NCBI GenBank assembly: GCA_934122385.1
Contig: CAKOWP010000011.1
Span: forward strand, 1 to 26,642
Length of the DNA stretch: 26,642 nucleotides
From: an uncultured Clostridia bacterium
GTDB lineage: Bacteria > Bacillota > Clostridia > TANB77 > CAG-508
Reading direction: 5' to 3'
The position numbers and the translations under genes were made by a program. Under the pieces are notes generated by a model. That model was not told where the DNA came from. It saw only the letters and a list, made by a program, of their open reading frames with translations, and searched no databases. This document shows, piece after piece, positions 7,206 to 13,151 of the stretch (the first letter of the stretch is position 1; each line of letters starts with the position of its first letter).

Positions 7206-7889
7206 ATGAAAAAGCTTGTAGCAATAATTTGTATTTTATTATTTATTTTTATTGGAATGTATATAAATAAAAGTAGATCTACCCAAAGCTTGGTAACAGC
7301 TTCTGAAGTTTCTCAGGTTGAAGACTACATATCAAGAATATATATGTGGCAAGAGATTACAGACGAGGCTTTACCCGAATTTGATAATATTAATAATGCA
7401 CCAGATTTATGGATATGGGAAGTAGTAAAGAAAAATTTAGAAAATTATGAACTATCATATGAAGAAATACAAGAAGAAGCAATAGAATTATTTGGAAATC
7501 AATTTACAAAACAATTTCCTAAAGAAGGAACAGAATATATACAATATAACGAAGAATTGGGAAAATATATATCTACAGGAATAGGTTTAGATACTTTGGA
7601 TGATTGCTTTTTGATAAAAAATATAAAAAAAACAAAAGATGGATATGAAGTTGAAATAGCTGAATATTTAGAGGATTATGGGAATTCTTTAGGGGTAGAG
7701 GATGAGAATGAAATATATGAGATTTATATAAAAAATTTGAATCAAGAAACGATTGCTTCTGTAAAGAATAATGAAAGTGAAACAAAAGCTATTGAAACTG
7801 TTAAAGAAAATATAGATAAATTTACTACCAAAACTGTAAATTTAAGCAAAAGTTCAGATGGAAAAATATATGTTCAAAGTGTAAAATGA
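7206..7889 (+). CDS. Exported or membrane-anchored hypothetical protein
   Basis: A 227-aa protein that I do not recognise. Residues 1-20 are a basic N-terminus plus hydrophobic segment (KKLVAIICILLFIFIG), with no lipobox cysteine, so a signal anchor is likely. The remainder is acidic and soluble, with conserved-looking YMWQEIT and WIWEVVKKNLENY segments and a C-terminal strand ending KIYVQSVK. It would lie outside the membrane. It follows the FtsZ-like gene by 81 nt on the same strand with its own GGGAGA site and no terminator between, so co-transcription with the FtsZ homologue is plausible. That is the only hint to function. Confidence 0.6.
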   Translation: MKKLVAIICILLFIFIGMYINKSRSTQSLVTASEVSQVEDYISRIYMWQEITDEALPEFDNINNAPDLWIWEVVKKNLENYELSYEEIQEEAIELFGNQFTKQFPKEGTEYIQYNEELGKYISTGIGLDTLDDCFLIKNIKKTKDGYEVEIAEYLEDYGNSLGVEDENEIYEIYIKNLNQETIASVKNNESETKAIETVKENIDKFTTKTVNLSKSSDGKIYVQSVK

Positions 7890-7892
7890 GAC

Positions 7893-7925
7893 AAATGGGA
7901 CAGACTTAAAATGTCTCATTTATTT
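7893..7925 (+). terminator. Stem-loop after the exported protein gene
   Basis: A 10-bp stem (7893-7902 with 7912-7921, one G-T pair) starts three bases after the stop. The T-run is short, so termination may be partial. It abuts the Spo0A-box-like sites that begin at 7923. Confidence 0.55.
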
Positions 7926-7941
7926 GTCGAAATATGTCATA
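7923..7941 (+). promoter_or_regulatory. Two in-phase Spo0A-box-like sites before the radical SAM gene
   Basis: TTTGTCGAA at 7923-7931 matches the known Spo0A box TTTGTCRAA at all nine positions. A weaker 7/9 copy starts exactly 10 bp later (7933-7941). They lie 32-50 nt upstream of the start codon at 7973, where no good -35/-10 pair is seen. If real, the close position would favour repression or an unusual start site. Confidence 0.4.
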
Positions 7942-7972
7942 AATAATAAGGCTAATTAGAAGGTGTAAATAA

Positions 7973-8863
7973 ATGAAATTAGAATTACTAGAAAAATGTG
8001 CAATATGTCCACATAATTGTGGAATAAATAGATTAAATAATCAAATAGGAAGATGCAAGTCAAAAGATACTGTAAAGGTAGCTTTGTATTCAACTCATAA
8101 TTTTGAAGAACCGTGCATTAGTGGAAAAAAAGGCTCAGGGACAGTCTTTTTTTCAAATTGTAATATGAATTGTGTATTTTGCCAAAATTATGAAATAAGT
8201 CAACAGGGAAAGGGAAAAGAAATTTCAATAGAAGAGTTGGCAGATATTTTTATAAAACAACAGGAAAAAGATGTTGAAAATATTAATTTGGTAACACCAA
8301 CAAGTTATGTGCCACAAATTATTGAGGCAATTAAAATAGCACGTGGTAATGGATTAAAGTTGCCAATAGTTTATAATACAAATGGATATGAAAAAGTTGA
8401 AACTTTAAAAATGTTAGACGGATATGTGGATATTTATTTACCAGATTTTAAGTATTCAGATAATGAGTTGGGGAAAAGATTATCAAAAGTGGAAAATTAT
8501 TTTGAAATTGCAACTGAAGCATTAAAAGAGATGTATAGACAAACTGGGAAAGCAGTTTTTAATGATGAAGGTATTATGCAAAGAGGGATGATTATACGTC
8601 ATCTGGTTTTGCCTAATCATATTTTAAATTCTAGGAAAGTTTTAAAATGGATAAATGAAAACATGCATGATGTTTATGTTAGTGTTATGGCTCAGTATTT
8701 TCCTACATATAAGGCTAAAGAGATTGACGATATAAATAGAAAATTGACAAAAGAAGAATATGAACAAATTGAAAATTATTTGTACAGACTTGATTTGGAA
8801 AATGGCTATATTCAAGAACTTGGTGAACATGAAGAAGAGTATGTGCCAAATTGGGAATTTTAG
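7973..8863 (+). CDS. Radical SAM protein, PflX/PflA-related family
   Basis: A 296-aa radical SAM enzyme of the PflX (COG1313-like) group, related to pyruvate formate-lyase activating enzymes. The SAM-binding [4Fe-4S] motif CxxxCxxC is C63, C67, C70 within NCNMNCVFCQN. An N-terminal cysteine set, C9, C12, C16 and C28, precedes it and is typical of this group. Conserved blocks LVTPTSYVPQI, VYNTNGYE and DIYLPDFKYSD follow. The target is unknown for the family, which is often only labelled radical SAM protein. Cytoplasmic, no membrane segment. The start has AGAAGGTG about 8 nt upstream. No glycyl radical enzyme is in the window. Perfect and near-perfect Spo0A-like boxes lie just upstream, suggesting possible stationary-phase control. 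Confidence 0.85.
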   Translation: MKLELLEKCAICPHNCGINRLNNQIGRCKSKDTVKVALYSTHNFEEPCISGKKGSGTVFFSNCNMNCVFCQNYEISQQGKGKEISIEELADIFIKQQEKDVENINLVTPTSYVPQIIEAIKIARGNGLKLPIVYNTNGYEKVETLKMLDGYVDIYLPDFKYSDNELGKRLSKVENYFEIATEALKEMYRQTGKAVFNDEGIMQRGMIIRHLVLPNHILNSRKVLKWINENMHDVYVSVMAQYFPTYKAKEIDDINRKLTKEEYEQIENYLYRLDLENGYIQELGEHEEEYVPNWEF

Positions 8864-8966
8864 TTGATTTTGAGAAGAATACTATAGTTATAAAGTTATT
8901 AAATTTAATTGCTAAAATGAAAAGCAATGAAAATATTAAAAAAATGTAGAAAATTGTAATTAGTTA

Positions 8967-8975
8967 TGTTATAAT
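8967..8975 (+). promoter_or_regulatory. Extended -10 promoter of thyX
   Basis: TGTTATAAT at 8967-8975 is a full extended -10 element; no good -35 lies 17 nt upstream. It is 60 nt before the thyX start. The gap 8864-8966 otherwise shows only a weak 6-bp hairpin (8908-8928). Confidence 0.6.
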
Positions 8976-9035
8976 GCACTTAAGTTGCAATAGTGCAGCC
9001 AATAATATTAATATATTACAAAGGAGATGTTACAA

Positions 9036-10178
9036 ATGAAAATCAAAGTTATTGCATCAACAAAAGTAGGATATGTATTACCAAAAGAAGAAGCTATTGA
9101 TTTTTCAGGAAAATCTGCAGGTATTTGTTATTTGCCAGATACAGTAGAAACTTTATTTGCAGAGGCACCAGAAAAAACACAGAGAAGAGCAAATGGAAAC
9201 TTAGAGTCAGGTCATCATAGTGTTTTTGGCCACGCACATTACAACCTTATTTTAGAGGGAGTACCAAAAATTCTTGCAATGATTTTAAATAATGAGAAGA
9301 TATATAATACTTCTGAAAAATCAGCGAGATATACAAAAATGCAGCCTTCTGAAAAAGAAAAAAATCTTTATGAAAAATGGATAGATATTTATAAAAAAGA
9401 AATAAGTAAAGAATATCCAGATTTCGATGAGAAAAAGGTTCAAAAGTTAGCACAGGAAAATGCTAGATATTTAATAAGTGTTTTTACACCAGCAACAATT
9501 ATGGAGTATACGGTTAGTTTTGAACAGTTAAACTTTATTATTAGTTGGTTTGAAGACTATATTGAACATGAACCCGAAACAGAGTTTTCAACGAAATTAA
9601 AGAGTGCAATGAAAGAATTTTTAGAAGCATTGCCAGATTTAAAAGTAGAAAAATTAAATCCAAGAGTAAAAGGTACAAAATTATCTTTGTTTGCAAAAAG
9701 AGATAGGACTGAAGAATTTGGAGAAAATTACAGTACTACATATCTTGCAAGTTTTGCACAGTTAGCTCAGGCACAAAGACATAGAACATTAGCTTATGAA
9801 ATGACATTACTTGAAAAACCAGAATATTATGTTCCAAGAATAATCAGGGAAACAGAATTAGAAAAAGAATGGTTAAAAGATATATCTTCATTGGAGGAAT
9901 ATTATCCACAGGGAATGTTAGTGAAAGTGAATGAAAGAGGTACAGTAGAGAATTTTATCTTAAAATGTACAGAGCGTTTGTGTGGGGCAGCACAGCTTGA
10001 AATTATGGAGCAGACAGTAATAACAATGAATAAATATTTGGATGCTGTAAAGGATAATCCAGTTATTGAAAATGAATTACTTCCATATTCAAAAGGTGCA
10101 AGATGTACATTTCCTGGCTGGAAGTGCAAGTCACCATGTATTTTTGGTGGAAAAAATGCTATGGATAGAAAAATATAG
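9036..10178 (+). CDS. thyX: FAD-dependent thymidylate synthase, two-domain form
   Basis: About 380 aa, nearly twice the usual ThyX length, making dTMP from dUMP with methylene-THF and FAD. I start at ATG 9036, 9 nt after AAGGAG; the ATG at 9027 touches that site. Two ThyX-like units are visible. The first (about 40-200) has HHSVFGHAHYNLILEGV and the tail of the signature, SEKSARY at 93-99, but NNE where RHR is expected. The second (about 225-345) has RHR at 248-250 and RLCGAAQLEI at 314-323, but no SxRY. The signature is thus divided between the halves, implying one composite site across domains. A Cys triad (C357, C364, C368) near the end is extra. Neighbours folA and dCMP deaminase fit: ThyX yields THF, and dCMP deaminase supplies dUMP. 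Confidence 0.88.
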   Translation: MKIKVIASTKVGYVLPKEEAIDFSGKSAGICYLPDTVETLFAEAPEKTQRRANGNLESGHHSVFGHAHYNLILEGVPKILAMILNNEKIYNTSEKSARYTKMQPSEKEKNLYEKWIDIYKKEISKEYPDFDEKKVQKLAQENARYLISVFTPATIMEYTVSFEQLNFIISWFEDYIEHEPETEFSTKLKSAMKEFLEALPDLKVEKLNPRVKGTKLSLFAKRDRTEEFGENYSTTYLASFAQLAQAQRHRTLAYEMTLLEKPEYYVPRIIRETELEKEWLKDISSLEEYYPQGMLVKVNERGTVENFILKCTERLCGAAQLEIMEQTVITMNKYLDAVKDNPVIENELLPYSKGARCTFPGWKCKSPCIFGGKNAMDRKI

Positions 10179-10189
10179 CATATTAAAAA

Positions 10190-10211
10190 GGAGAAAGCTT
10201 AGGCTTTCTCC
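10190..10211 (+). terminator. 9-bp hairpin between thyX and folA
   Basis: A perfect 9-bp stem (10190-10198 with 10203-10211) with loop TTAG starts 11 nt after the thyX stop. It has no T-tract, so it is more likely an attenuating or RNA-stabilising element inside a thyX-folA transcript than a full terminator. Confidence 0.5.
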
Positions 10212-10238
10212 ACATTATAATTTAAAGGAGCAAAAGAA

Positions 10239-10727
10239 ATGTTAAGTATAATAGTAGCAAAAGCAAAAAATAATATAATAGGAAAAGATAATGGTATGCT
10301 TTGGAAATTGCCAGATGATTTAAAAAGATTTAAAGAAAAAACAACAGGGCATACAATAATAATGGGAAGAAAAACATTCGAATCATTAGGAGGAATTCTT
10401 CCAGATAGAATGCATATCATATTAAGTAGAAATCCAGATTTTAATATAGATTCAGACTATGTAAAAGTTGTTCATTCTTTGTTAGAATTACAACCATATA
10501 TGGATGATGAAGAAGAACATTTTGTAATTGGTGGTGCAATTATTTATAATTTGTTAATGCCATATTGCCAAAAAATGTACGTTACACAAATAGACAAAGA
10601 CTTTGAAGGAGATGCTTTATTTCCAAGAATTAATGAAAATGAATGGAAAGAAGTTGAAAAAGAACAAGGCCCATCTGATGGTGTTAATGATTTTGATTAT
10701 GAATATGTTACTTATGTTAGAAAATAA
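10239..10727 (+). CDS. folA: Dihydrofolate reductase
   Basis: A 162-aa DHFR of normal length. Seen: SIIVAKAKNNIIGKDNGMLWKLPDDLKRF at the N-terminus, which is the usual substrate pocket with W22, L24-P25 and the acidic D27 (split here: NGMLWKLPDD), then TGHTIIMGRKTFESLG with the NADPH-binding GRKT, and FVIGGAIIYNLL with the GG of the cofactor loop. It reduces dihydrofolate to tetrahydrofolate with NADPH in the cytosol. With ThyX the demand for DHFR is lower than with ThyA, since ThyX does not oxidise THF, yet the gene is kept next to thyX. Its AAGGAG site is 8 nt before ATG. A hairpin without T-tract lies between thyX and folA, so the two may share a transcript. Confidence 0.95.
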   Translation: MLSIIVAKAKNNIIGKDNGMLWKLPDDLKRFKEKTTGHTIIMGRKTFESLGGILPDRMHIILSRNPDFNIDSDYVKVVHSLLELQPYMDDEEEHFVIGGAIIYNLLMPYCQKMYVTQIDKDFEGDALFPRINENEWKEVEKEQGPSDGVNDFDYEYVTYVRK

Positions 10728-10847
10728 TATATTTATGTAATAAAAAATGATTAAAAATAAATAATAAAATAAAAGCTTTAGGTTAAACTAATAAAAACGA
10801 AAATGTCAAAAAGGAATGTCTTTATTGATAGAAACGGAGTGAATATT

Positions 10848-11846
10848 ATGTTTAAACCTAAAGCTATTTATTTTGAAAAAGAAATTGAAAATTATGAATT
10901 AGGAAAACAATTATTAGAAAAATATGAAGATGTTCCGAAAGTAGAAATAGAAAATCATAATAATATAGAAGAAATGCGAAAAAAGCAAAACAAAGAATTT
11001 ATGGATATGAAAAGAAATTTAATAATAGGGGTAAGGAAAACACACAAATTTGTAGATAACCATAAAACATCAGATTATTTAGTACCATATACATCATCAG
11101 GTTGTACTGCTGCATGTATGTATTGTTATTTGGTGTGTAATTACAATAAATGCGCATATTTGAGGCTATTTGTAAATAGAGAGCAAATGTTGGATAAAAT
11201 AATAAAGGTAGCAAATAAATCAGAAAAAGATTTAACATTTGAAATTGGTAGTAATAGTGATCTGATTTTAGAAAATACAATTACAGGAAACTTACCATGG
11301 ACAATAGAAAATTTTAAAAATTCTCCAAAGGGGCATCTTACATTTCCAACAAAATTTGATATGGTTGATGATATTTTAAATGTTGATCATCAAGGAAAAG
11401 TGACTGTTAGAATGAGTGTTAATCCAGAATTGATTATTAATAGAGTTGAGTTCGGAACTTCAAGATTAAAGGAAAGAATTGATGCTATAAACAAATTAAA
11501 AGAAGCGGGTTATAAAATTGGGATTTTAATAGCACCAGTAATTATGGTTGAAAACTGGAAAGAGTTATACTCTGAATTGATAAAACAGTTGGCAGAAGGA
11601 TTAACAGATAAGGTTAAAAAGGATGTGTTTTTTGAAATTATTTTTATGACATATAGTTTTGTTCATACAAAAATTAATGAAGAGGCTTTCCCTAATGCTA
11701 TTAATTTGTATGATAAGGATATGATGACTGGCAGGGGAAAAGGCAAGTATATGTATAAAAATCAATATAGAGTTGATGGTGAGATTTTTTTGAGAGAGCA
11801 GATGAAGAAGTATTTTCCTAATAATGAGATAATGTATATTGTTTAG
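10848..11846 (+). CDS. Spore photoproduct lyase-like radical SAM protein, H-donor Cys replaced
   Basis: A 332-aa SPL-family protein. ATG 10848 follows GGAG by 8 nt, and the N-terminus FKPKAIYFEKE then aligns with SplB; ATG 10803 has no ribosome site. SplB-like blocks: LIIGVRKTHKF (58-68), CxxxCxxC as C86, C90, C93 with YCYL, FVNREQMLDK, FPTKFDMVD, VRMSVNPELII, GTSRLKERIDA, IAPVIM, and GKGKYMYKNQ near the C-terminus. SPL repairs the 5-thyminyl-dihydrothymine dimer of germinating spores. In B. subtilis SplB the H-donor C141 lies in FEASCTSD as I remember it; here the aligned segment is FEIGSNSD (131-138), with Ser at 135. The radical site is intact but the classical H-donor is missing, so repair by an altered route or another substrate must be considered. 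Confidence 0.82.
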   Translation: MFKPKAIYFEKEIENYELGKQLLEKYEDVPKVEIENHNNIEEMRKKQNKEFMDMKRNLIIGVRKTHKFVDNHKTSDYLVPYTSSGCTAACMYCYLVCNYNKCAYLRLFVNREQMLDKIIKVANKSEKDLTFEIGSNSDLILENTITGNLPWTIENFKNSPKGHLTFPTKFDMVDDILNVDHQGKVTVRMSVNPELIINRVEFGTSRLKERIDAINKLKEAGYKIGILIAPVIMVENWKELYSELIKQLAEGLTDKVKKDVFFEIIFMTYSFVHTKINEEAFPNAINLYDKDMMTGRGKGKYMYKNQYRVDGEIFLREQMKKYFPNNEIMYIV

Positions 11847-11856
11847 AAAATGGAGT

Positions 11857-11890
11857 GCAATTAATAAAATATTAGTTGCTTTCTTTTTTT
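11857..11890 (+). terminator. Terminator of the SPL-like gene
   Basis: A 10-bp stem (11857-11866 with 11870-11879, one wobble, loop AAA) is followed by a strong T-run up to 11890, ten bases after the stop codon. Confidence 0.85.
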
Positions 11891-11946
11891 GTGTCGAATT
11901 TTGCGATGAAAGATACTTGACAAATTAGATGTTTTTAGAGTATATT
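11890..11946 (+). promoter_or_regulatory. Promoter with upstream Spo0A-box-like site
   Basis: TTGACA at 11917-11922 and TATATT at 11941-11946 are 18 nt apart. TGTGTCGAA at 11890-11898 matches the Spo0A box at 8 of 9 positions and lies 18 nt before the -35. It would give a leader of about 95 nt for the DUF4160/DUF2442 gene, in addition to the nearer promoter at 12003. Confidence 0.5.
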
Positions 11947-11970
11947 AAATATGTTTTTATTCGTTTTACT

Positions 11971-11987
11971 ATTGTAAATCTTACAAT
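11971..11987. promoter_or_regulatory. 7-3-7 dyad, possible operator
   Basis: ATTGTAA and TTACAAT flank a 3-nt centre. The dyad lies 16 nt upstream of the -35 at 12003 and downstream of the promoter at 11917, a position suited to a repressor or activator site. It may also be a small hairpin; no known operator is matched. Confidence 0.35.
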
Positions 11988-12002
11988 TAGTATTTCCAAG
12001 TA

Positions 12003-12031
12003 TTGAAAATTGAGGGGAATGTTGTTATAAT
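12003..12031 (+). promoter_or_regulatory. Sigma-A promoter of the DUF4160/DUF2442 gene
   Basis: TTGAAA (12003-12008) and TATAAT (12026-12031) are spaced 17 nt. The start near 12038 leaves only about 9 nt of leader, which would cut into the ribosome site GGTGG, so translation from the TTG may be weak from this promoter. Confidence 0.65.
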
Positions 12032-12046
12032 AAAGGTGGTGATAAA

Positions 12047-12466
12047 TTGCCAATTATTTCACAATTTTATGGAATAATAATTCAAATGTTTTTCAAAGAA
12101 GATGGACTACATAATCAAAAACATATACATATTAAATATAATGAATACAAAGCGGTTTATAATTTAAATCGATCCATTAAAGTAGTAAGTGGTAAAGGGG
12201 GGATATGTATGTATATAGTACCAGAACCAATAGAAGTGAAAGCAATAGAAAAATATAAACTATATATAAAATTTGAAAATGGTGAAGAAAAGATATTAGA
12301 TATGGGACAAGATATTAACGAGAAGTTTTATGCAAAATTAAAAGATTATGAATATTTTAAAGATGTAAAAATTTCTAAAACGGGAATTACAATAGAATGG
12401 AAAAATGGTGAAGATATTGCACCAGAAAATTTATATTACAATAGTGAAACGATTAAAAACAGATAA
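12047..12466 (+). CDS. DUF4160 (truncated) fused in frame to DUF2442
   Basis: A 139-aa frame starting at TTG 12047 after AAGGTGG. Residues 1-54 match the N-terminal half of DUF4160 (MPIISQFYGIIIQMF, then KHIHIKYNEYKAV); the usual second helical half is missing. Residues 55-139 are a complete DUF2442 (EVKAIEKYKLYIKFENG to ITIEWKNGEDIAPENLYY). These two domains are normally separate adjacent genes, often called a possible toxin-antitoxin-like pair, with no settled function. ATG 12209 (residue 55) has its own strong G-rich site, so DUF2442 is probably also made alone from an internal start. I infer a deletion that joined the two genes, or that removed the end of DUF4160 while leaving DUF2442 expressed. 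Cytoplasmic, no catalytic motif seen. Confidence 0.65.
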   Translation: MPIISQFYGIIIQMFFKEDGLHNQKHIHIKYNEYKAVYNLNRSIKVVSGKGGICMYIVPEPIEVKAIEKYKLYIKFENGEEKILDMGQDINEKFYAKLKDYEYFKDVKISKTGITIEWKNGEDIAPENLYYNSETIKNR

Positions 12467-12503
12467 AAAGACTTTTGATATAAGTAATGAAGGAGGCTTT
12501 TAT

Positions 12504-13013
12504 ATGAATGGAGATGTTAATAAAAAAAGAGAAAATTATATAAGTTGGGAAGAATATTTTATGGCAATAGCAAAATTATCAGCAATGAGAAGCAAAGACC
12601 CATCAACACAAGTAGGAGCATGTATTGTAAGTAATGATAATAGAATTTTATCAATAGGATATAATGGTGCACCAAATGGATTTAGTGACGAAGAATTTCC
12701 TTGGGCAAGAGAAGGAAAAAACTTGGATACAAAATATCCATATGTCTGTCATGCAGAATTAAATGCAATTTTGAATTATAGAGGAAGCAAAAAGGATTTA
12801 GAAAATGCAAAAATATATGTTGATTTATTTCCTTGTAATGAATGTGCTAAAATTATTATTCAGTCAGGTATAAAAGAAGTTGTTTATTTGTCTGATAAAT
12901 ATGCAGATTCTGAAAATAATATTGCTTCAAGAAAGTTGTTTGATTGTTGTGGAGTTAAGTATAGAAAAATTGATTTAAAAGAAGATAAAAAAATAGAGAT
13001 AGAATTAAAATGA
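12504..13013 (+). CDS. dCMP deaminase
   Basis: A 169-aa zinc deoxycytidylate deaminase (ComEB/dCMP deaminase family). I choose ATG 12504, preceded by AAGGAGG. The frame stays open upstream to 12405, but that part overlaps the preceding gene and has no homology. Seen: WEEYFMAIAKLSAMRSKDP at the start, the zinc ligand and general acid in CHAELNAI (His-x-Glu), and the other zinc ligands PCNEC. It converts dCMP to dUMP, the substrate of ThyX encoded 2.3 kb upstream. The C-terminus ends ELK followed by TGA, and those bases form part of a palindrome whose other arm encodes the identical ELK-stop of mutS2. Confidence 0.92.
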   Translation: MNGDVNKKRENYISWEEYFMAIAKLSAMRSKDPSTQVGACIVSNDNRILSIGYNGAPNGFSDEEFPWAREGKNLDTKYPYVCHAELNAILNYRGSKKDLENAKIYVDLFPCNECAKIIIQSGIKEVVYLSDKYADSENNIASRKLFDCCGVKYRKIDLKEDKKIEIELK

Positions 13014-13151
13014 ACCATTGGGGACGTTGATGAACCATTGGGGACGTTGATGAACCATTGGGGACGTTGTTAAATTGGTTGAAAATTTTTTCAACCAATT
13101 TAACAACGTCCCCAATGGTTCATCAACGTCCCCAATGGTTCATTTTAATTC
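13002..13151. repeat. Large palindrome built of 3 + 2 copies of a 20-bp unit
   Basis: Three direct copies of a 20-bp unit starting TGAACCATTGGGGACGTT lie at 13011-13030, 13031-13050 and 13051-13070 (last base differs). A hairpin core follows (13070-13085 with 13088-13103) and then two inverted copies at 13104-13122 and 13123-13142. Counting one extra unit in the left arm, the match continues outward through GAATTAAAA on both sides, that is, into the last codons of both convergent genes. It can act as a bidirectional terminator between dCMP deaminase and mutS2. The GGGGACG core resembles REP-type intergenic repeats. Confidence 0.9.

Noticed and set aside
10803..10847. Upstream ATG as start of the SPL-like protein
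   Set aside because: No ribosome site, and the SplB-like N-terminus begins at 10848, which has GGAG at 8-nt spacing.
13011..13142. Reading the 20-bp repeats as a CRISPR array
   Set aside because: The units are directly adjacent without spacers and are arranged as an inverted palindrome; no cas genes.
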